Origin: Peptococcaceae bacterium UBA3933
GTDB taxonomy: Bacteria > Bacillota > Peptococcia > Peptococcales > BICA1-8
Assembly: GCA_002385805.1 (NCBI GenBank)
Contig: DGEF01000078.1
Coordinates: 1-6,089, forward strand
Reading direction: 5' to 3'
Length of the DNA stretch: 6,089 nucleotides
Position numbers and translations under genes: made by a program. Of this stretch, positions 1 to 5,921 are shown piece after piece (positions within the stretch are counted from its first letter, which is position 1; every line of letters begins with the position of its first letter). Below the pieces are notes generated by a model. It ran no database searches. It saw nothing but the letters and a program-made list of their open reading frames with translations, and had not been told where the DNA came from.

Positions 1-584
1 GGGATGGTAATCGCGTTCCTATTCACAATCTATTATTGGCGGGAGTAGCTTTGAGTGCTTTTATGTCCGCTATGATGTCTCTTTTAATGGTCATTAACTC
101 AAAAGAAATGTCCCAAATTGTTTTTTGGCTTTTAGGCAGCTTCTCTTTAAGTAACTGGTCACAGGTCCTAGTGGCTACACCTATAATTTTATCAGGCATT
201 GTAGGGTTGATTTTTTTTGCCCGGGAACTAAACCTAATGATTTTCGGAGAAAACACCGCTCAACACCTGGGAGTCAATACTGAACAAACAAAAATAATTA
301 TCTTAATTATAGGTACTTTAACGGTAGCCACGGCTGTTTCCATTAGTGGTACAATTGGTTTTGTAGGTCTAATTGTTCCCCATACTATTCGTTTATTAGT
401 AGGACCCAATCATAAAATACTGCTACCAGTTTCTGCTATTGCCGGTGGAATTTTTATGGTTCTTACAGATACTATCGCCCGCAGCCTGCTCAACGGAACA
501 GAAATCCCTGTGGGCATAATAACTGCTCTATGTGGTGCTCCTTTCTTTATCTATCTGTTAAAGAAAAGGAAAATGATTAGTTAG
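1..584 (+). CDS. BtuC/FecCD-family ABC transporter permease, 3' part (5' end outside window)
   Basis: C-terminal 193 residues of the membrane permease of a metal-chelate/vitamin B12 importer, which would form the transmembrane channel as a homodimer. The open frame runs from base 3 with no start that fits the family, and the first residues (DGNRVPIHNLLLAG) align with the middle of FecCD permeases, so the gene begins upstream. A TTG at 36 is inside the protein and is not the start. Visible family hallmarks are LLLAGVALSAFMS, the VFWLLGSFS segment, the LNLMIFGENTAQHLGVN loop, the SGTIGFVGLIVPHTIRLLVG stretch (the ATPase-coupling region in this family) and the terminal EIPVGIITALCGAPFFIYLL helix followed by a Lys/Arg-rich tail. 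About five or six hydrophobic segments are present. The ATPase gene follows within 11 bases, so they are co-transcribed. The family is clear. The corrinoid assignment is inferred from the downstream binding protein; heme or siderophore permeases look very similar. Confidence 0.93.
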   Translation, partial: DGNRVPIHNLLLAGVALSAFMSAMMSLLMVINSKEMSQIVFWLLGSFSLSNWSQVLVATPIILSGIVGLIFFARELNLMIFGENTAQHLGVNTEQTKIIILIIGTLTVATAVSISGTIGFVGLIVPHTIRLLVGPNHKILLPVSAIAGGIFMVLTDTIARSLLNGTEIPVGIITALCGAPFFIYLLKKRKMIS

Positions 585-598
585 AGGTGACACCATTG
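583..598 (+). promoter_or_regulatory. Ribosome binding site deciding the TTG start of the ATPase
   Basis: AGAGGTGA at 583-590 overlaps the permease stop codon (582-584) and lies five bases before a TTG at 596-598. The in-frame GTG at 587 lies inside this Shine-Dalgarno and has no well-spaced ribosome site of its own; the nearest, AAGGA at 566-570, is 16 bases away. TTG 596 is therefore the better start. Confidence 0.65.
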
Positions 599-1873
599 TC
601 CAGCAATTTAAAAATAGAAAATCTGTTCTTTAACTACCAGGAAGATTTAGTATTAAAAAAAATTAATCTTTTCATAGAAAAAGGAAGTTTTTTAACCATC
701 ATTGGTCCCAACGGATCGGGTAAATCTACCTTATTAAAAGTTATCTCAAAACTGGTAGCCCCTAATCGTGGAAAAATCTGGCTAGATGATTTAGATCTTC
801 TATCCTTAAGCCCTAGACAAATTGCTCAAAGAATGGCCGTTGTGCCGCAAAACATCCACACAGATTTTCCTTTTACTGTGTGGGAAACGGTCTTAATGGG
901 CCGCTCACCCTTTCTCAGAAGATTTGAAAATGAAGGAGAGCGGGACTTTGCTCTTGCAAAATGGGCGATGGAGATTACTAACACTCTTCATCTAAAAGAT
1001 AGAAAATTAACAGAAATAAGCGGTGGAGAACTGCAAAGGGTCATTGTGGCTCGGGCTTTAACCCAGGAACCGAAAATAATTTTATTGGACGAGCCTACTT
1101 CTCATTTAGATATTCAACACCAATTGGAATTATTGGAACTCTTGGAAAGTTTAAACCAAACCGGCGGTCTTACCGTCGTTGCTGTCCTCCATGATTTAAA
1201 CTTGGCTGCCCAATTCAGCCAGTATATCTTGTTAATGAAAAATGGGGAGGTAGTTGCTCTAGGGCCACCCGCCGAAGTTCTTACCCCTGCCAATATCAGG
1301 GATGTATACGGTATTGAGGTCACTATTAAAGAAAACCCCTTAACGGGGAAATTTAACGTGATCCCTTTAGCCAGAAGTAAATCTATACCTCAAAATGGAA
1401 AAGGAATTAATATTCACCTTATTTGCGGAGGGGGCTCAGGCACTTATATTATGGATACATTGGTCCAATCAGGTTATAATGTCTCTGCCGGTGTTTTAAA
1501 TATTGGAGACACAGATTGGACCCATGCTAAAAAACTTGGTCTCAAAGTTAGTGAAGAAGCACCTTTTAATCCTATAAGTGAAAAGTCTTTGCAAAAAAAC
1601 CGAGCACTATTAGAAAAAGCCCAGGGTATCATTATCACCCCTGTACCCTTTGGCCATGGTAATTTGGGAAATCTAAAGTTAGCCTTAGATGCTTGTAAAA
1701 AAGGTACACCTGTCTTAATAATCCAACAGGAAGAAAACATGCATGTAGATTTCACAAATGGCCAGGCGGATATTTTATGGAAAGAATTGAAAAAAACAGG
1801 TGCCCATTTTGCCTGCAACCTGCAGGAAATATTCACTTTTCTTGACATAATTAACGAAAGGCAGGAGAGATAA
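596..1873 (+). CDS. BtuD/FecE-type ABC transporter ATPase with fused C-terminal domain
   Basis: ATP-hydrolysing subunit of the corrinoid/metal-chelate importer, 425 residues from TTG 596 (428 if GTG 587 is used). Residues about 5-250 are a complete nucleotide-binding domain: Walker A GPNGSGKST (37-45), Q-loop Gln85 (VPQN), signature ISGGELQR (141-148), Walker B IILLDEP (161-167, catalytic Glu166), D-loop SHLD, and H-loop His199. Stand-alone BtuD or FecE proteins are about 250-270 residues, so some 150 residues are extra. This second domain (about 271-420) has a glycine-rich ICGGGSG loop after a beta strand (276-282), GVLNIGDTD (299-307), PFNPI (323-327) and PFGHGNLGNL (351-360), in a pattern of alternating strands and helices that suggests a Rossmann-like fold. 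I recognise this architecture as recurring in clostridial and archaeal transporters, but its role is unknown to me. It is not an obvious CbiZ amidohydrolase. The binding-protein gene starts directly after the stop codon. Confidence 0.93.
   Translation: MSSNLKIENLFFNYQEDLVLKKINLFIEKGSFLTIIGPNGSGKSTLLKVISKLVAPNRGKIWLDDLDLLSLSPRQIAQRMAVVPQNIHTDFPFTVWETVLMGRSPFLRRFENEGERDFALAKWAMEITNTLHLKDRKLTEISGGELQRVIVARALTQEPKIILLDEPTSHLDIQHQLELLELLESLNQTGGLTVVAVLHDLNLAAQFSQYILLMKNGEVVALGPPAEVLTPANIRDVYGIEVTIKENPLTGKFNVIPLARSKSIPQNGKGINIHLICGGGSGTYIMDTLVQSGYNVSAGVLNIGDTDWTHAKKLGLKVSEEAPFNPISEKSLQKNRALLEKAQGIIITPVPFGHGNLGNLKLALDACKKGTPVLIIQQEENMHVDFTNGQADILWKELKKTGAHFACNLQEIFTFLDIINERQER
1863..1869 (+). promoter_or_regulatory. 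Ribosome binding site of the substrate-binding lipoprotein gene
   Basis: AGGAGAG ends four bases before the ATG at 1874 and lies inside the last codons of the ATPase gene (stop 1871-1873). The stop and the next start are directly adjacent, so translation of the two genes is probably coupled. Confidence 0.75.
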
Positions 1874-2776
1874 ATGAATTTCTTTAAAAAAGAAATATGT
1901 ATCATTTTAATCAGCTTAATTTTTCTACTGGTGGGCTGTTCAGGAACCGAAACAGAAACCGGCGAAGCCGGTAAAATCTATACTGATACTTTAGGCCGTG
2001 AAGTGTTAATTTCCCAAACTCCGGAAAAAGTAGTTTCTCTCTCTCCGGCAATTACGGAAATATTATTTGCCTTAGAACAAGATGATAAGATTGTGGGAAC
2101 CACTGATTACTGTGACTATCCAGAAGCAGCTCTTAATAAACCTAAAGTAGGTAATTTTGAAAACCCTAATCTGGAACTAATCGTTGCCAGTGAACCTGAT
2201 TTAGTTTTTGTTGCAGCCGGAGTGCAATCTGATTTGATTGATAAATTCGAAGAGCTAGGAATAAAAGTATTTTGCCTTGATGCGGAAACTTTAGAAGAGG
2301 TTATTCGTAATATTGAATTAACAGGTCAGATTATGGGAGCTGAGGATATCGCTCAAAATATAGCTCAGGATATGCGCGCTAGAATGAATAATGTTATCGA
2401 AAAAGTAAAGGGATTGGATAGACCCCTTGTCTTTTATGAGGTTTGGGATGACCCATTAATGTCAGCCGGACCGGGCTCTTTTATTGATGATTTAATTAAT
2501 TTAGCTGGAGGAGAAAACTTAGCTAAAGATGCCGCCAGCCGCTATCCTCAAATCAATTTTGAGGTAGTAGTGGAAAGAAACCCGGATATTTATATTGCCG
2601 TTAATCATTATAAAGAAAATGAAATTATAGCCAGACCAAGTTATGATTCTCTGAAAGCAGTTCAAACCGGTAATGTATATACAATTGAAGATGATTTGGT
2701 TACCTTGCCTGGGCCCAGGATCATCATAGGCTTAGAACAGATGGCGAAAATAATCCATCCGGAAGTATTTAACTAA
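1874..2776 (+). CDS. BtuF-like corrinoid ABC transporter substrate-binding lipoprotein
   Basis: Surface-anchored lipoprotein of 300 residues that captures the substrate and delivers it to the permease. The N-terminus is a lipoprotein signal: MNFFKK, a hydrophobic core, and the lipobox LVGC with the lipidated Cys22. A short Thr/Glu/Gly linker (23-33) follows. Residues about 35-298 are a type III periplasmic-binding domain (PF01497 family): VVSLSPAITEILFAL (53-67), DKIVGTTDYCDYPEAA (71-86), KVGNFENPNLELIVASEPDLVF (91-112), EVWDDPLMSAGPGSFIDDLI (189-208), and LPGPRIIIGLEQMAKIIHPE (278-297). The TDYCDYP and EVWDDPLMSAGPGS motifs are those of BtuF-like cobalamin-binding proteins; Trp191 is a candidate corrinoid-contacting residue by analogy with E. 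coli BtuF. It is the last gene of the importer operon and is followed by a hairpin terminator. The substrate is inferred from motif resemblance. Any cobalamin riboswitch would lie upstream of the operon, outside the window. Confidence 0.92.
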   Translation: MNFFKKEICIILISLIFLLVGCSGTETETGEAGKIYTDTLGREVLISQTPEKVVSLSPAITEILFALEQDDKIVGTTDYCDYPEAALNKPKVGNFENPNLELIVASEPDLVFVAAGVQSDLIDKFEELGIKVFCLDAETLEEVIRNIELTGQIMGAEDIAQNIAQDMRARMNNVIEKVKGLDRPLVFYEVWDDPLMSAGPGSFIDDLINLAGGENLAKDAASRYPQINFEVVVERNPDIYIAVNHYKENEIIARPSYDSLKAVQTGNVYTIEDDLVTLPGPRIIIGLEQMAKIIHPEVFN

Positions 2777-2789
2777 ACTAAAGTAAAAT

Positions 2790-2820
2790 AAAAAGTCTGA
2801 GCTTTTTGCTCAGACTTTTT
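2790..2820. terminator. Bidirectional Rho-independent terminator between convergent operons
   Basis: Perfect stem GTCTGAGC (2795-2802) / GCTCAGAC (2808-2815) with a five-T loop, extended by A-T pairs. It is preceded by five A (2790-2794) and followed by five T (2816-2820), so either strand gives a GC-containing hairpin plus a U-tract. It starts 13 bases after the stop of the binding-protein gene and lies just past the stop (2827) of the convergent anti-sigma gene, so it can end both transcripts. Confidence 0.93.
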
Positions 2821-2826
2821 TGTTAA

Positions 2827-4083
2827 CTAGGACTTACGATTCTTATATTTACGCCACAAAATCATCACTAAACCAATACCGCAAATTAGCAAAATGATAT
2901 AGGGAATAAAGGCACCTAAAGCAACTATAAAATTACCGAAGCCAATAATAATAGTGTTAATACTTTTAATAAATGATTCTTGAAATCTATGCATTACACC
3001 CTGTAACCCGGTAGTTTTAATCTTTTTCACCGGGGTAAGAGTCTCTCTGATTTCCAGATTAATCGTAGATAGCTCCGTGCGGTTATCCAGATACTTTATT
3101 CTTCCTTCTAAAGCTTCTATGTCAGCTCTGGTCGTAGCCAATTCATTTTCCACGGCTAAGACGTCACCTAAAGTACCTGATTTACCCAGTAAAGCTAACA
3201 ACCTTTCCTCCTTTAGGCGCATAGCTTTTAATCTGCTTTGCACATCTACATATTCTTCAGTAACATCTTGACTGTTCACAGAACGGTTAAGAACAGTACC
3301 CAATTGCTCCATCCTATTTAAGGCTTCGTTAAAACGCTCCTCGGGAATACGCAGAGTAACATTTCCGGCCAGAAGACTTAACTCTTGGTCATAAACATAC
3401 GTGTGTTCATTTACTATATACCCCTGCATTTCTTCCACCAGGTTAGTAATTTGCCCGGTAGTTTCTTTATAATCATCAACTTCTAAGTTAATGTAACCGG
3501 TTTTAATAATCTTTCTTTCTATCTCGACTGTTTCCGGAACACCGGCTTGTTCTTCTTGGGCTACCCCCGCATCAGATGCACCCGGGGCAAGTTTGAAAGT
3601 TTTATAATTATCTGAGGTTATGGAAAAATTGCGCATCCCGGCTTCACCATCGGCTGAATTATATATTTCCGGTGCAACACTATCTGTAGCCATTTCTTTA
3701 TTAGTTGTACCCAAAGGCCATAAACCCATCATAGCTACGGGAACAATTACAATCAACAAAACCGCTGCCATGGCCAAAGGCATCCAGGGTTTTAATTTAA
3801 AATTATTGAAAAACCCGGCTACTTTTTCTCCGAACCCTACTTTCTTTTTACTTTGGGCTTTCTCTAATTTTTCTCGTAATTCTCGCCGGAAACTTGCCGG
3901 GGGAATGAGTTCTTCCTCATTTAAGCTGGCAAACATCTGGACGGTTTGCTGTAATTCTGCCAATTCCTTTTGACATTGAGGACAGTTTTCTAAATGTTTT
4001 TCCACTTTTTCTTTTTCCATCGGCTCAAGAAAATCATCAATGTATGAGGACAGTAATTCCTGAATTTCCGAACACTCTCTCAT
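2827..4083 (-). CDS. Membrane anti-sigma factor: zinc-finger (ZAS/zf-HC2) domain fused to DUF4349
   Basis: Predicted anti-sigma factor of 418 residues, presumed to hold the adjacent ECF sigma factor inactive at the membrane. Residues 1-45 form a ZAS-type domain with Cys4 and the motif His30-x3-Cys34-x2-Cys37 (HLENCPQC). A charged linker leads to a first membrane segment at about 101-122 (a hydrophobic stretch from MPLAMAAV to VAMMG). The extracytoplasmic part has a low-complexity region (about 125-185), then a DUF4349-type domain (about 188-347) with a predicted coiled coil (about 280-333, rich in Leu, Glu, Arg). A second hydrophobic region (about 375-409) ends in the basic RKYKNRKS tail, consistent with a cytoplasmic C-terminus. 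The ATG at 4083 is chosen because it overlaps the sigma stop as ATGA and has a G-rich ribosome site six bases upstream; a TTG at 4089 touches that site. ZAS pairing with an ECF sigma is well established. What DUF4349 senses is unknown to me. Confidence 0.9.
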   Translation of the reverse strand: MRECSEIQELLSSYIDDFLEPMEKEKVEKHLENCPQCQKELAELQQTVQMFASLNEEELIPPASFRRELREKLEKAQSKKKVGFGEKVAGFFNNFKLKPWMPLAMAAVLLIVIVPVAMMGLWPLGTTNKEMATDSVAPEIYNSADGEAGMRNFSITSDNYKTFKLAPGASDAGVAQEEQAGVPETVEIERKIIKTGYINLEVDDYKETTGQITNLVEEMQGYIVNEHTYVYDQELSLLAGNVTLRIPEERFNEALNRMEQLGTVLNRSVNSQDVTEEYVDVQSRLKAMRLKEERLLALLGKSGTLGDVLAVENELATTRADIEALEGRIKYLDNRTELSTINLEIRETLTPVKKIKTTGLQGVMHRFQESFIKSINTIIIGFGNFIVALGAFIPYIILLICGIGLVMILWRKYKNRKS

Positions 4084-4664
4084 TCCCAACCCCCCCTTTT
4101 CTGTTCAGAGATTATTTTCTCCCGTAGCAACTTCCTGGCTCTATTTAAACGGGATTTTACCGTCCCTAAAGAACAATCTAATATTTGAGCAATTTCCTCA
4201 TAGCTGTATCCTTGTATATCTCTTAAAACAATAACCATACGGTATTCCGGAGTAAGTCCAGAAATTAAACTCTGCAAATAATCCTTCAACTCATTCTGTT
4301 CATAAACTTGCTCCGGAGTAGGCCGTGTATCTTTTACCTGTTTTTCTACAGTTCCCTCTTCTAACCAGACCTGTTCATCCAAGGAAATTTGTAGATTTCT
4401 TTTATTTTTTCTTAATTCATCTTTACATACATTAACCACTATCCGTGATATCCAGGTAGCAAAAGATGAATCTCCTCTAAACTTATTTATTGACTGGTAG
4501 GCTTTAAGAAAGGCCTCCTGAGCTAAGTCACTGGCATCTTCATGGTTTCCCATAAATCTATAGGCTATGGTGTATACCTTTCGTTCATATCTAGCCACTA
4601 AATCTTCAAAAGCATCAAGATCTCCTTGTTGACTACGCGTAACCAACTCTCCTTCGGAAAACAT
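4080..4664 (-). CDS. ECF-family RNA polymerase sigma factor (SigW/RpoE-like)
   Basis: Extracytoplasmic-function (group 4) sigma factor of 194 residues, a usual length for the family; it would direct RNA polymerase to its own promoter set. Region 2 spans about 22-90: the core-binding segment DASDLAQEAFLKAYQ (43-57) and the -10-recognition segment FRGDSSFATWISRIVVNVC (62-80), ending in KDELRKNKR. A linker (about 90-125) leads to region 4 (about 127-187) with the helix-turn-helix SYEEIAQILDCSLGTVKSRLNRAR (154-177), which reads the -35 element. Region 3 is absent, as expected for ECF factors. The ATG at 4664 has AAAGGGGGA eight bases upstream. The stop overlaps the anti-sigma start by four bases. 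A candidate ECF promoter just upstream suggests self-activation. The closest overall resemblance is to Bacillus SigW-like factors, but the regulon cannot be known from this window. Confidence 0.95.
   Translation of the reverse strand: MFSEGELVTRSQQGDLDAFEDLVARYERKVYTIAYRFMGNHEDASDLAQEAFLKAYQSINKFRGDSSFATWISRIVVNVCKDELRKNKRNLQISLDEQVWLEEGTVEKQVKDTRPTPEQVYEQNELKDYLQSLISGLTPEYRMVIVLRDIQGYSYEEIAQILDCSLGTVKSRLNRARKLLREKIISEQKRGGWE
4090..4100 (-). promoter_or_regulatory. G7 ribosome binding site / possible slippery run at the sigma to anti-sigma junction
   Basis: On the minus strand AAAAGGGGGGG lies six bases before the anti-sigma ATG (4083) and is within the last codons of the sigma gene (AAA AGG GGG GGT TGG GAA TGA). 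It can act as the Shine-Dalgarno of the second gene. Read in the sigma frame it also contains G GGG GGT, a -1 slippery heptamer; a -1 shift leads directly into the anti-sigma frame. Confidence 0.6.
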
Positions 4665-4690
4665 TACTGGTGTCCCCCTTTCAACCAGTA
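4665..4690 (-). promoter_or_regulatory. Inverted repeat enclosing the sigma-gene ribosome binding site
   Basis: TACTGGT (minus strand 4690-4684) and ACCAGTA (4671-4665) form a perfect 7-bp inverted repeat separated by 12 bases. The loop holds the Shine-Dalgarno AAAGGGGGA, and the 3' arm fills the whole spacer up to the ATG at 4664. In RNA this is a hairpin that presents the ribosome site in its loop; in DNA it could instead be a protein-binding dyad. The repeat is seen directly; a regulatory role is inference. Confidence 0.5.
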
Positions 4691-4697
4691 CTTAATA

Positions 4698-4723
4698 GAC
4701 GAATTTTATACTCATAAAGTTCC
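4698..4723 (-). promoter_or_regulatory. Candidate ECF-type promoter of the sigma/anti-sigma operon
   Basis: On the minus strand GGAAC (4723-4719, within AGGAACTTT) is followed after 17 bases by CGTC (4701-4698). This matches the ECF pattern of an AAC-containing -35 and a CGT-containing -10 with 16-17 bases between, as known for SigW, SigM and SigX promoters. Transcription would begin near 4690-4692, about 26 bases before the sigma ATG and at the edge of the inverted repeat. ECF operons often carry such a self-activated promoter. Confidence 0.6.
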
Positions 4724-4748
4724 TAGTAAAAATAGAAGCTTTTAAAAT

Positions 4749-5921
4749 TTACTTTTCATCATTAAGCAAACTGGCTCGAATAATCGTATTTTTTCCGTAT
4801 TTTATATTTATCTGATCTAAAGTTTTATACAGTTCCTCAAACTTATCGTCATTATCAGAAAACAGGGTAAACTGTTTGGAAACTTCATTTTCCTTAACTA
4901 AACCGGTAACCGTTACGCCTATTAACCTTAAACTTTCTTGCCCTGAATAATTACTTTGGAAAAGATTTAAAGATTCTTCGAAAATAACATCATCAAAATT
5001 TGTCTCCTCTAAACGAGTATGATTACGAGTAATGGTTTTAAAATCAGCAAACCTTAATTTTAGTACTATAGTTCTACCCTTTAATCCTGCTCTTCGTAAA
5101 CGGAAACCCACGTTTTGGGATAACTCCAATAAAATTCTTGTTAATATTTCTTTATCAGATATATCCACGTCAAAAGTCATTTCATGACCTATTGAATGGG
5201 CTTCCCTTTCAGGAAGAACAGGTCTGTTATCAATACCATTAGCAAGTTTGTGGGCTTCCAGTCCCCAATTGCCCAAAATTCGTGCTAATAAATCTACATG
5301 GGTTCCTGCTAAATCACCGATTGTTTTTATATTAAACTCTTCTAATCTCTGGGCAGTTTTGTACCCAACACCCCAAACCTTTCCCACCGGCAGAGGCCAA
5401 ACTTTACTTTGAATATCATCTTCGGTAATTACAACCAATCCATCAGGTTTTTCTAAATCTGAGGCCAGTTTCGCTAAAAATTTATTAGGTGCAATTCCTA
5501 TAGAACAAGTTAAATTTAGTTCATCCTTTATTCGCTTTTTAATTCTTTTAGCAATAACAACAGCTTCCCCAAACAACCTCTCCGTTCCGGTAACATCCAA
5601 AAATGCTTCGTCTAAAGAAATTGCTTCCACTAAAGGCGTAAACTCACTAAATATTTCCATAATCTGTTGAGAAACCCACCTGTATTTGACAAGGTTAGGA
5701 GGTAAAAAAATAGCTTGGGGGCAACGGTGGTAAGCTTCAATCAAAGGCATAGCCGAACGTATTCCGAATTTCCTTGCTTCATAAGAAGCTGTGGAAACCA
5801 CACCGCGGGATTTGGCTCTCCCCCCTATTACCACCGGTTTACCCTGTAATTCAGGGTTATCCCTTTGTTCAACTGCAGCATAAAAAGCATCCATGTCCAC
5901 ATGGATTATTTTACGCTTCAT
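4749..5921 (-). CDS. dinB: DNA polymerase IV (Y-family translesion polymerase)
   Basis: Error-prone DNA polymerase that copies past damaged bases, 390 residues, within the normal range for bacterial Pol IV. The palm carries the metal-binding acidic residues Asp9 (HVDMDAFYAAVE, 7-18) and Asp104-Glu105 (SLDEAFLDV, 102-110). Tyr14 occupies the steric-gate position that excludes ribonucleotides. Finger residues include VVSTASYEARKFGIRSAMP (41-59). A helix-hairpin-helix thumb region follows (about 170-200, LPVGKVWGVGYKTAQRLEEF), then the little-finger domain (about 235-345). QFTLF at 350-354 is a beta-clamp binding motif, and the KYGKNTIIRASLL ending is typical of Firmicutes Pol IV. The ATG at 5921 is preferred because MKRKIIHVDMDAF is the family N-terminus and AGGAGA lies 10 bases upstream; an in-frame ATG at 5981 would add 20 atypical residues. 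The stop is 84 bases upstream of the sigma gene, same strand. All catalytic residues are intact. Confidence 0.96.
   Translation of the reverse strand: MKRKIIHVDMDAFYAAVEQRDNPELQGKPVVIGGRAKSRGVVSTASYEARKFGIRSAMPLIEAYHRCPQAIFLPPNLVKYRWVSQQIMEIFSEFTPLVEAISLDEAFLDVTGTERLFGEAVVIAKRIKKRIKDELNLTCSIGIAPNKFLAKLASDLEKPDGLVVITEDDIQSKVWPLPVGKVWGVGYKTAQRLEEFNIKTIGDLAGTHVDLLARILGNWGLEAHKLANGIDNRPVLPEREAHSIGHEMTFDVDISDKEILTRILLELSQNVGFRLRRAGLKGRTIVLKLRFADFKTITRNHTRLEETNFDDVIFEESLNLFQSNYSGQESLRLIGVTVTGLVKENEVSKQFTLFSDNDDKFEELYKTLDQINIKYGKNTIIRASLLNDEK

Noticed and set aside
1..584. TTG at 36 as the start of the permease gene
   Set aside because: The frame is open to the window edge and the upstream residues align with internal permease sequence, so the gene is truncated by the window rather than short.
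1406..1873. ATPase C-terminal domain as a CbiZ adenosylcobinamide amidohydrolase
   Set aside because: The visible motifs do not match what I know of CbiZ, so only an unknown Rossmann-like domain is claimed.
1474..1905. Open frame of 143 codons on the minus strand within the ATPase C-terminal region
   Set aside because: It lies opposite a well-supported coding region with recognisable motifs, has no family resemblance and crosses into the next gene.
3007..3034. CCCGGT / ACCGGG inverted repeat inside the anti-sigma gene
   Set aside because: It is a six-base stem with a 16-base loop inside coding sequence and no U-tract; chance is the simplest explanation.
3620..3973. Open frame of 117 codons on the plus strand opposite the anti-sigma gene
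   Set aside because: It is antisense to the membrane segment and linker of a convincing protein and has no recognisable domain, so it is a shadow frame.
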